A DNA stretch of 14,052 nucleotides from assembly GCA_047639615.1 (NCBI GenBank), contig JBLIOL010000125.1, positions 1 to 14,052 on the forward strand. The letters run 5' to 3'. Of this stretch, positions 5,843-12,205 are shown in pieces (the stretch's first letter is position 1; every line of letters begins with the position of its first letter). The notes under the pieces were generated by a model, which saw only the letters and a program-made list of their open reading frames with translations, had not been told where the DNA came from and did not search any database. The DNA comes from CAYWNK01 sp047639615 (lineage in GTDB: Bacteria > Planctomycetota > UBA1135 > GCA-002686595). A program made the translations under genes and the position numbers.

Positions 5843-7141
5843 CTAGCTCGTAATCCCCGCCACCAGGCGCTGCAGGCCAGCTTCCATGTTCTCCATATCC
5901 GGCCCAAAGGAGAAGCGCAGCCATTCGCCATAGGCGGCCGGTCCCGTCCGTACTCCACCGGGGTTCACGTCGAAAGCCTCCCCTGGCACGGTAATTACGC
6001 GCTGCTCCAGAGCGGCCCGGAAGAAGCCCTGGGAGGTGTTCCAGGGCGCCGGCAGAGCGCTCACATTGCCCCAGCAGTAAAAGGTGCTGTCCGGAGTAGC
6101 CGCGAAGCGTACGCCCAGGCTAGAAAGCACCTCGATCATGCGATTGCGCTTGGCGCAGAAGACCTCTCGCACAGCATTCGTCTCCGCATCCGCCCGCGCG
6201 GGCTGCAGTGCCTCGCAAGCCGCCCGCTGTGAAGGCCGCGAAGGGCCCCCATCGATCGAGCTCGCCGTGCGCGCAATGGCCTCGACCATCGCCTGCGGAC
6301 CGAGCACCCAACCGACGCGCCAGCCGGGATAGCGGTGGTTCTTGGTCAAGCCATCCACGATCAGCACCGGGTCGCGATCCGGATCTTCCACGTAGGCCGC
6401 CCCGCTCACCGGCCCCGCGCCGGGCGTCGCCACACCGTCGGCATCCAGGTCGTAGATGAAGTGGCTGTAGAACTCATCCAGGATCAAGGTCGTGCCCGGA
6501 TCCCTCGCCAGCGCCACCAGCTGATCCAACTCCTCACCGCGCAGAGACACGCCCGTCGGGTTCGTGGGATTCGACAAGAGGAAAGCCTCTAGCTGCTCCT
6601 CGCGAATCGCCGTGCGCAGGCTATCCAGATCCAGGCGGAAACCGCGCTCTTCGCTGCAAGCCACGGGCACCGGGCGGATGCGCCCCAGGTGTATGTTGAA
6701 CATGTCCTCGTAGGCCGTGTAGTCCGGCAGCTGATAGCCCACCGCCACCGCGTCCAAAGCCGCCATGATGCGCGTCAACGCCAAACGCCCGCCGCTGGCA
6801 ATCGCCACATGCTGCGGCCCATAGGGCTTCTTGCCCTGGCGATAGCGCCGGTTGTAGTCGTCCGCGATGCTCTGCCGCAGCTCAGGCAGACCCTCCAGCG
6901 GACCATAAGCATGGTCCCCCGGATCGAGCTCCACCGTCTTGATGCGCTCCGGCGCACCCTCCATCTCGCCCGGGTCAGGCTGTCCCTGACCCAGGTTCGA
7001 CCAGCTGGAATCGCCCATGCTCCAACCGACCTTGCCGGCTTCGGCAAGGACCTGGATGACCCCCATGTAAGGGACTTGACGCAAGGCACCCAATGAAGAG
7101 GGACTGGAGGAGTCGGCAGCCGGAGTCGAGGATGCGGTCAT
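5843..7141 (-). CDS. Class I/II PLP-dependent aminotransferase
   Basis: This is a 432-aa cytosolic fold-type I enzyme, probably an amino-acid aminotransferase. Key PLP-site elements are in order: the phosphate-loop region ASGGRLAL (about 115-122), LSNPTNPTG with Asn194, DEFY with Asp222 and Tyr225 contacting the pyridine ring, and GLTKNHRYPGWRVGW. In that last segment Lys267 is the expected Schiff-base lysine and Arg275 contacts the phosphate. WLRFSFG with Arg409 is the substrate-carboxylate arginine. The lysine context is TK rather than the common SK. I chose the ATG at 7141; the frame is open further upstream but the extra 59 residues are unstructured and run back over the neighbouring gene. 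The first 18 residues are Ser/Ala-rich and probably disordered. The substrate cannot be told from sequence. It is a separate unit from pntAa (149-bp gap), though read-through is possible. Confidence 0.88.
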   Translation of the reverse strand: MTASSTPAADSSSPSSLGALRQVPYMGVIQVLAEAGKVGWSMGDSSWSNLGQGQPDPGEMEGAPERIKTVELDPGDHAYGPLEGLPELRQSIADDYNRRYRQGKKPYGPQHVAIASGGRLALTRIMAALDAVAVGYQLPDYTAYEDMFNIHLGRIRPVPVACSEERGFRLDLDSLRTAIREEQLEAFLLSNPTNPTGVSLRGEELDQLVALARDPGTTLILDEFYSHFIYDLDADGVATPGAGPVSGAAYVEDPDRDPVLIVDGLTKNHRYPGWRVGWVLGPQAMVEAIARTASSIDGGPSRPSQRAACEALQPARADAETNAVREVFCAKRNRMIEVLSSLGVRFAATPDSTFYCWGNVSALPAPWNTSQGFFRAALEQRVITVPGEAFDVNPGGVRTGPAAYGEWLRFSFGPDMENMEAGLQRLVAGITS

Positions 7142-7224
7142 AGAAGAGCTCGGCAAAAGGAATGCGGGGAAGGCATCTGTACCCAATCCAAGGTTTGGAC
7201 GCGAACTTTGATGGATCGACCCGA

Positions 7225-8091
7225 CTACAGCTGCAGCTTGGCAACCACCGGATAGTGATCCGAGGGCATGCGTCCCTCGAACTCGCGGCGATCGATGGAA
7301 GCCGCTTGCACGGTCCACTCCTTACTGCACAGCACGTAGTCGATCTTCGCTCCGTCGCGCTTGCCCGCAAAACCATTGAAGGTCCCGGCCGGGCTCGACT
7401 TGGGGTGCGCGACTCGAAAACTATCCACCAATAGCTCGCCCTTCAGGGCCGACAAGGGCTTGCTCGCCTCGCCCTGGTTCAAGTCCCCGGTCACGATCAC
7501 CGGTAGGCCCTCAAAATCCGCCAGCCGCGCATGCATCAATTCCGCGCTGCGCAGGCGTGCGACTTTGCCCCTGTGATCGAAGTGCGCGTTCATGACCAGA
7601 AACTCGCGCAGGCTCCCATGCTCGCGCAGCACCGCCCAAGTGCAAATGCGTGGAAGTGCCGCATCCCAGCCTTTCGAGGCCACTTGCTCCGGTTTCTCGC
7701 TGAGCCAGAAGGTGCCCGAGCGCCGAACTTCTAGACGCTTCGTCTCGATCAAGAGGCACGAGTACTCGCCCTTCTCACCGCCGTCGCGCCCCACGCCCAC
7801 CAGGGTGTAGCCGGGCAAGGCTGCGGTCAGATACTCGAGCTGAAAGTGGTAGGCCTCCTGCAAGCCGACCAGCTGCGGCTCGTGGGCGCGAATGGTCGCG
7901 AGCACATCCTGCTTGCGCTTGTCCCAGTGATTGACGCCGTCCTTCGCAAGCCCGTTGCGAATATTGAAGGACATCACGGTCAGCGCCTTGGGCGGCTGCA
8001 CGGAAACCGGCGGGCCCAGGGGCTTTGGATCTTGGGCGCTTAGGACGCCGCCGAGCAGCGTCGTGAACAAACACAGGGATAGGAATCGCAT
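7225..8091 (-). CDS. Secreted endonuclease/exonuclease/phosphatase-family protein
   Basis: This 288-aa protein has a DNase I-like/EEP fold and is a metal-dependent phosphodiesterase or phosphatase. The expected active-site motifs appear in order: MSFNIRNG (Asn43), GLQEA (Glu79), NAHFDH (His170), TGDLNQ (Asp203, Asn205), KIDYVL (Asp251) and the terminal SDHYPV (Asp278, His279). The ATG at 8091 gives a signal peptide of about 19 residues, MRFLSLCLFTTLLGGVLSA, with probable signal peptidase I cleavage before QDP. The enzyme should act outside the cytoplasm. An upstream frame start at 8148 would bury this signal and overlap the preceding gene, so I rejected it. Substrate is open: DNA, sugar phosphates or phospholipid head groups are all possible in this family. 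It follows the unknown gene at 8105-8866 by 13 bp and is probably cotranscribed. Confidence 0.87.
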   Translation of the reverse strand: MRFLSLCLFTTLLGGVLSAQDPKPLGPPVSVQPPKALTVMSFNIRNGLAKDGVNHWDKRKQDVLATIRAHEPQLVGLQEAYHFQLEYLTAALPGYTLVGVGRDGGEKGEYSCLLIETKRLEVRRSGTFWLSEKPEQVASKGWDAALPRICTWAVLREHGSLREFLVMNAHFDHRGKVARLRSAELMHARLADFEGLPVIVTGDLNQGEASKPLSALKGELLVDSFRVAHPKSSPAGTFNGFAGKRDGAKIDYVLCSKEWTVQAASIDRREFEGRMPSDHYPVVAKLQL

Positions 8092-8104
8092 GGTGGGCAC
8101 TCGC

Positions 8105-8866
8105 TCAGCTACTGAAGAGGTGATCGGATTCTTCGGACCAGACCGCATAGCGGTAGAGCGGCGCCAGACGCAGCAGCTCCTCCTGCAGCATAGCCGGCAC
8201 CTCCGGCCCCATGGCCGCCTCCCGCGCTGCGGCCACCTCAGGCACGGGGAAGCGCCGATCCACTACAAAATGGTGCTCGCCCGGCACCCAGTGCGAGAGG
8301 AAGTCGGCCAGGCTGTCCGTGGTCAGCTGGCCGCAGATCCACTCGCCCTTCCAGTCGTGCAAGCGCAGCTGGAAGCCATCGAGCTGGTTCAGGATCGCCA
8401 GCAGCTCGCCCTGCCCATCCTTGCCCACCCGGTTGGCCAGGTTGCGCCCGTCGTACCAGGCGTCCGCGTGAATGCGCAGGCCCACCTCCAAGCGGTCCGG
8501 CTCGAGGGCGATGCACAGATAGGCATTGCGGTAGGCGTTGTCCAAGTCCTTGGCCAGATCGCGCCCAAGCACCTTGCGCAGGCGCGTTTTCTCAGCCTTG
8601 GGCCGCACCAGGTAGGCCCACAGGCGCTTGACGCTATTGCCGTTGAAGGCGTGCGGGTTGTGAATACTCGTGCGCACATCCAGAGCCAGATCGCCCTCCT
8701 TCTTGGAGCGTGCCGCAGCCGCCTTGGCCCAGGCCAGCAGCTTGCGCCGGGCCTTCAGGCGCTGAGCGTTGTATTCCGGGTCCCGGGCCCTGCGTCCGGC
8801 TAGGGCTTCAAAATCCCAGGGCTCGAGGGTCGCGTCGGCGAGAGGTTTGGGTTCGGCTTGGGACAC
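8105..8866 (-). CDS. Conserved-looking protein of unknown function
   Basis: This 253-aa soluble protein has no signal peptide or membrane helix. I do not recognise the family. It is Arg/Lys-rich at about 25-60 (RRARDPEYNAQRLKARRKLL, helical). A compact middle follows with aromatic and charged positions: NGNSVKRLWAYLVRPK (75-90), DLDNAYRNAYLCIALEPDR (107-125) and RIHADAWYDGRNL (131-143). The end is LHDWKGEWICGQ with WVPGEHHFVVDRRFPVPEV (193-211). The dense pattern of W, H, D and R residues suggests a binding or catalytic pocket, but this is inference. The start is a GTG at 8866 right after an in-frame TAA, and there is no ATG nearby. It is the first gene of a probable two-gene unit with the secreted phosphoesterase, and is divergent from the kinase gene. 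GC-rich third positions along its full length support real coding. Confidence 0.8.
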   Translation of the reverse strand: MSQAEPKPLADATLEPWDFEALAGRRARDPEYNAQRLKARRKLLAWAKAAAARSKKEGDLALDVRTSIHNPHAFNGNSVKRLWAYLVRPKAEKTRLRKVLGRDLAKDLDNAYRNAYLCIALEPDRLEVGLRIHADAWYDGRNLANRVGKDGQGELLAILNQLDGFQLRLHDWKGEWICGQLTTDSLADFLSHWVPGEHHFVVDRRFPVPEVAAAREAAMGPEVPAMLQEELLRLAPLYRYAVWSEESDHLFSS

Positions 8867-9019
8867 TTAGGTGGGGGCTGGTCGCCCCTGGCGGGGTCAT
8901 GGGGAGGCTCGATCGACGCAAACTAACTCTGCGTTGGGAGGAATTGCGCCCAAAGCCGATAAGATCTTGCGCCCCCCGCTCTGCGTGGGGGCTCGGGCAT
9001 CGCTGCCCCCAAATATTGC
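8867..9019. promoter_or_regulatory. Divergent promoter region with two leader hairpins
   Basis: These 153 bp separate the leftward unknown gene from the rightward kinase gene, so promoters for both must lie here. I could not place a convincing -35/-10 pair; TTGGGA with TAAGAT is spaced 20 bases apart and is weak. Close to the kinase start are two adjacent hairpins. One at 8971-8992 has nine base pairs with a single bulged T and a TCT loop. The second at 8995-9008 has five base pairs (GGGCA/TGCCC). The kinase ATG follows 11 bases later in AAATATTGC-ATG, with no Shine-Dalgarno sequence. Confidence 0.45.
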
Positions 9020-11107
9020 ATGGACCTGGCACACTTCCAATTCGATCCGGAGAAGGATCGTCTCGGCGAAGGACCTCTCAGTGAGGTCTACAAAGCCGTC
9101 GACACCACCCTCGGACGCACCGTCGCTCTGAAGGTGCTGCGTGCCCATGCGGAGATCGACCCGGCAGCCGACCTGCGCTTCCACCGTGAGGCCAAGCACA
9201 CCTCCGCGCTCGAGCACCCGAACATCGCCACGATCTACGAGTACGGCCAAGCTGGAGGCACCTCGTTCATCGCCATGGAGTACATCCAGGGTCGCACCCT
9301 GGACAAGGTCATCAAGGGCCAGCTGCTCGGCTACGAAGAGTGCCTGCGCATCTCCCTGCAGCTGACCGAGGCCCTGGCCGTCGTCCACGGTCACCACCTG
9401 ATCCACCGCGACCTGAAACCGGCCAACATCCTGCTGCAGGACGACGGCACGCTCAAGCTGCTCGACTTCGGCATCGCGCGCGCACGCGACGAGGCCGGCA
9501 TCACCCAGCATGGCATGCTCGTCGGGACGGTGCTGTACATGTCGCCCGAGCAAGTGCGCGGCGATGACCTGGATCTGCGCTCGGACATCTTCTCCCTGGG
9601 CGCGGTCCTGTACCACGTAATGACGGGCCAGCTGCCCTTCCCCGGCGAGAGCTTCCCGGAGGTCTGCATGGCCATCTTGGACGGCAAGCCCCGACACCGT
9701 CCTAGCCAGGTGCGCAAGGGCTTCCCCAAGGCCCTCGAGGACTTCCTTACCACCTGCCTGCAGGCCCTGCCAGAGAACCGCTACTCGGACGCGCGCGTGG
9801 CCCACGGCGAGCTCAAGGTGCTGGCCGAGAAGCTGCACTCCAAGCCCAGAAGCAGCAGCCTCAAGGGCACCCTCGTACTGCCCGAACTCAGCTGCGGCGG
9901 CCCCTTCCCGGAGAGCTGCCACGTAATGGCCGGCGCCGTGCGCAAGGACTTGGCCGGCGAGCTAGCGCGCAATAAGGGACTCACCGTCATCCTCAAGGAT
10001 CGCGACGAGATCAAGCCCGATGAACACCTGGACTACCTGCTGCAGGCCAGCCTCGAAGTGACCGGCCACGCAGGCCGCTTGTCCGTGGAGCTTGGCTTCT
10101 ATCGTGACGGCAAAATCGAGCGCACCACCCAGGACACGGTGGATGCCGAAGACCCTGACGAGTGGACCCTCCAAGCGGAGCTAGTGCGCGGCGCCATGCG
10201 CAAGATCCGCCAGCGCCTGACCGAAGTCGCCATCCAGCCCGACACCGGTAGCCGCCAAGTAGAGCAAGCCAAAGCCCTTTGCGAGCGCGCGCGCACCATC
10301 CTGCGCAAGGGCACCACCAAGCAACTGCTCTCCGGTACGCACCTCTTCCGCACGGCCCTCGACGAGGATCGCTACTGCGCCGAGGCCTACGCCGGCCTGG
10401 CCGAAGCCATGGTGCGCAAGTACCTCAACTGGGATGGCGACACGGCCTTCCTGGACGAGTCGCGCGAGCACTCCGCGCGTGCCCTAGCCATCGACCCCGG
10501 CTGTGCCAAGGCGCACACATCCTTGGGCTTCGCCTACCACCTCTCCGGTCACACCGAAGACGCCATGCGCGAATATCGTCTGGCGATTCAAATCGACAAG
10601 GACGACTGGTTCGCGCACCGCTTGCTAGGCGCCTCCCTCGCGCGCAGCGGCAACTTCAAGCACGCATCCCCCATGCTGCAGCGCTCCATCGGCCTGCGGC
10701 CCTCGAACATCGCGGCCTACGATCACCTCTACTCGGTGCTGCAGCGTCTGGACCGCTACGAGGAAGCCCTTGAGGTCGCCGACCGCGGCGTGGGCGAAGC
10801 CCACAAGCACCTGGCCAAGGTTCCCGACGACGTGGACGCGCGCCTGCACATGGCTCTGATCTACGCACGCCTTGGCAATGAAGCCCAAGCCCGCGACGCC
10901 GTGGATATGGCCACAAAGCGCGCGCCCAAAGACGGCGCCACCGCCTTCCACGCGGCCGAAGTCTTCGCCCTGCTCGGCGAACCCTCGGAAGCCATGGAGT
11001 ACCTGCAACTAGCGGCCGACCGCGGCTACTACCTAAAGAGCGAGCTCGTGCGCAACACCGACCTCGACCTCCTACGCGGCCTGCCCGAGTTCCAGAACCT
11101 GATCTAG
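9020..11107 (+). CDS. Ser/Thr protein kinase with TolB-like region and TPR repeats
   Basis: This 695-aa protein is cytosolic, with no membrane helix seen. Residues about 8-270 form a Hanks-type kinase. The elements are the Gly loop LGEGPLSEVYKA (15-26), the VALKVL lysine Lys38, the helix-C Glu57, HRDLKPANILL (129-139, catalytic Asp131), DFG (149-151), SPEQ (175-178) and RSDIFSLGAVLYHVMTGQLP. All catalytic residues are present, so it should be active. The third Gly of the loop is Ser21. After a short linker, about 295-405 resembles the TolB-like N-terminal module found with TPRs in CadC/adenylate-cyclase-type proteins (LDYLLQASLEVTGHAGRLSV, then a helix DEWTLQAELVRGAMRKI). About five TPR units occupy 496-673, preceded by a looser repeat-like helical pair from about 436. 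The TPR part likely recruits substrates or partners. The ATG at 9020 starts just before the kinase fold. Targets are unknown. Confidence 0.93.
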   Translation: MDLAHFQFDPEKDRLGEGPLSEVYKAVDTTLGRTVALKVLRAHAEIDPAADLRFHREAKHTSALEHPNIATIYEYGQAGGTSFIAMEYIQGRTLDKVIKGQLLGYEECLRISLQLTEALAVVHGHHLIHRDLKPANILLQDDGTLKLLDFGIARARDEAGITQHGMLVGTVLYMSPEQVRGDDLDLRSDIFSLGAVLYHVMTGQLPFPGESFPEVCMAILDGKPRHRPSQVRKGFPKALEDFLTTCLQALPENRYSDARVAHGELKVLAEKLHSKPRSSSLKGTLVLPELSCGGPFPESCHVMAGAVRKDLAGELARNKGLTVILKDRDEIKPDEHLDYLLQASLEVTGHAGRLSVELGFYRDGKIERTTQDTVDAEDPDEWTLQAELVRGAMRKIRQRLTEVAIQPDTGSRQVEQAKALCERARTILRKGTTKQLLSGTHLFRTALDEDRYCAEAYAGLAEAMVRKYLNWDGDTAFLDESREHSARALAIDPGCAKAHTSLGFAYHLSGHTEDAMREYRLAIQIDKDDWFAHRLLGASLARSGNFKHASPMLQRSIGLRPSNIAAYDHLYSVLQRLDRYEEALEVADRGVGEAHKHLAKVPDDVDARLHMALIYARLGNEAQARDAVDMATKRAPKDGATAFHAAEVFALLGEPSEAMEYLQLAADRGYYLKSELVRNTDLDLLRGLPEFQNLI

Positions 11108-11109
11108 CC

Positions 11110-11209
11110 GGCACCGTGCCGGGAACAAGACCACCACCTGTGTCCAGTGGTGGTACGGTGCCACCACTCATAGGGCACCAAGTGGTGGTCTTGTTCCTGG
11201 CACAGTACC
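11110..11209. repeat. Nested palindromic (REP/BIME-like) element between kinase and exonuclease genes
   Basis: Outer arms 11110-11137 and 11182-11209 are complementary at 25 of 28 positions, with a shared core GGAACAAGACCACCAC. Inside lies a second perfect hairpin, AGTGGTGG (11146-11153) with CCACCACT (11161-11168). The element starts 3 bases after the kinase stop and ends 17 bases before the exonuclease ATG, so it fills almost the whole gap. GTGCC/GGCAC at the foot and the CCTGGCAC text resemble the dispersed palindromes common between planctomycete genes. It may also act as a terminator for the kinase mRNA, though no T-run follows. Confidence 0.75.
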
Positions 11210-11226
11210 GCCGTCAAGCCCCCACT

Positions 11227-12030
11227 ATGGATCGCCCCCTCATCGTTCTCGACACGGAAACCGCCACCCTCGGCAGCCCGCCGCACCTGCTTGAGCTCGG
11301 CGCCGTGCGCGTCATCGACGGCGAGATCGAGGACACCTTCGAGTCCCTGGTCTGCCCCGCCGTCCCGATCGACCCCGGCGCGCAGATGATCCACGGCATC
11401 ACCGAGGAAGACGTGCGCAACGAGCGCTGGGCCAACCAGGTGCTCGAGGAGTTCACCGAATGGGCCGGCGAGGACTGGTTCGCCGCCCACAACGCCGGTT
11501 TCGATGCCCGCGTGCTGGGCTTCGAGTACCACCGTGCCGGCCTCACGCCGCCCCCGGGCTTCTTCATCGACTCCCTGGATATGGCCAAGCAGCACATCCC
11601 CGAGTCCCCGGACCACAAGCTCGAGACCCTCTGCCAGGTGCTCGACCTGGAAGAAGGCGAGCACCACCGTGCTCTGGCGGACGCCGTCTGGTGCTGGAAG
11701 GTGGTCGAGGAGTGCCTGGAGCGCGCCGGAGGCCTCGATCAGGCCAAACTGACCGACCATCTGGCCGGCCGTGGCCGCCCCATGACCGTCGCCAGCCGCG
11801 GCCCCAGCGAGCCGCGCCTCAGCCAACGCCTACGCCCATTGCAACGCGCCGCCGGCGAGGGCGCCCTCGTAACCCTGCTCTACGGCGACGGCAGCGGCTC
11901 CCCCGTGCCCCTCAAAGTGCTCCCCAAGCTGCTTTACGACCACAAGGGCGTGGGCTACCTCGAGGGCGAATGCCAGCGCAGCGGCCTGCTCAAGACCTAC
12001 CGGCTCGATCGCGTACGGAAGGTCAAGTAG
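11227..12030 (+). CDS. DnaQ-like 3'-5' exonuclease with WYL-like C-terminus
   Basis: This 267-aa protein has an N-terminal DEDDh exonuclease (about 5-165) of the DNA polymerase III epsilon/RNase T family. ExoI is VLDTETA (Asp9, Glu11), ExoII is HNAGFDARVL (Asp93) and ExoIII is HHRALADA (His147, Asp152). All four metal-binding acids and the general-base histidine are present, so nuclease activity on single-stranded DNA or RNA ends is expected. After an Arg/Pro/Ser linker (about 180-208), residues 211-266 read VTLLYGDGSG, PLKVLPKLLYDHKGVGYLEG and LLKTYRLDRVRKV. This follows the end of WYL domains (strand, P-x-x-L, YL-x-G-x-C, F/Y-R-LDR-I/V). The ATG at 11227 gives the normal ExoI start. The frame is open back to 11116, but that part is translated palindromic repeat. 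No Shine-Dalgarno sequence is seen. It could be a DnaQ paralogue in repair; it is not a replicative epsilon by context. Confidence 0.87.
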   Translation: MDRPLIVLDTETATLGSPPHLLELGAVRVIDGEIEDTFESLVCPAVPIDPGAQMIHGITEEDVRNERWANQVLEEFTEWAGEDWFAAHNAGFDARVLGFEYHRAGLTPPPGFFIDSLDMAKQHIPESPDHKLETLCQVLDLEEGEHHRALADAVWCWKVVEECLERAGGLDQAKLTDHLAGRGRPMTVASRGPSEPRLSQRLRPLQRAAGEGALVTLLYGDGSGSPVPLKVLPKLLYDHKGVGYLEGECQRSGLLKTYRLDRVRKVK

Positions 12031-12205
12031 GAGCCTGCTACGGGGGGCTAGACCCCAATCTGAGAGCGCCCCAACTTCCCTTGCCAGGGTTTTGGTCAAG
12101 AAGTGTCGATGAAGTCGGCCTAGGACCGGCCTCCGCGGCTATCCAACAGCCCTACACCCACGTAGACTCTTCCGCTCGATTTCCGGAAAGCCCCTACCCT
12201 GCGCC

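Noticed and set aside
7142..7318. N-terminal extension of the aminotransferase to 7318
   Set aside because: The extra 59 residues show no family similarity and overlap the end of the phosphoesterase gene; the ATG at 7141 is adequate.
8092..8148. Start of the phosphoesterase at 8148
   Set aside because: It would place 19 charged residues before a clean signal peptide and overlap the upstream gene by 44 bases.
8897..9922. A 341-codon minus-strand open frame across the kinase gene
   Set aside because: It is antisense to the kinase domain, which has all canonical motifs; the antisense product is low-complexity and matches nothing.
11116..11226. Upstream extension of the exonuclease from a GTG at 11116 (37 extra codons)
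   Set aside because: The added codons are exactly the palindromic repeat element, and the ExoI motif of DnaQ proteins normally begins a few residues after Met, as it does from the ATG at 11227.
12040..12055. Possible terminator GGGG-CTAGA-CCCC after the exonuclease gene
   Set aside because: The stem is only four base pairs and no T-run follows.
12031..12205. Possible promoter TTGCCA (12081-12086) for typA
   Set aside because: The hexamer fits a -35 box, but at 17 bases spacing the next hexamer is TGTCGA, which is a poor -10. It is not strong enough for a feature entry.
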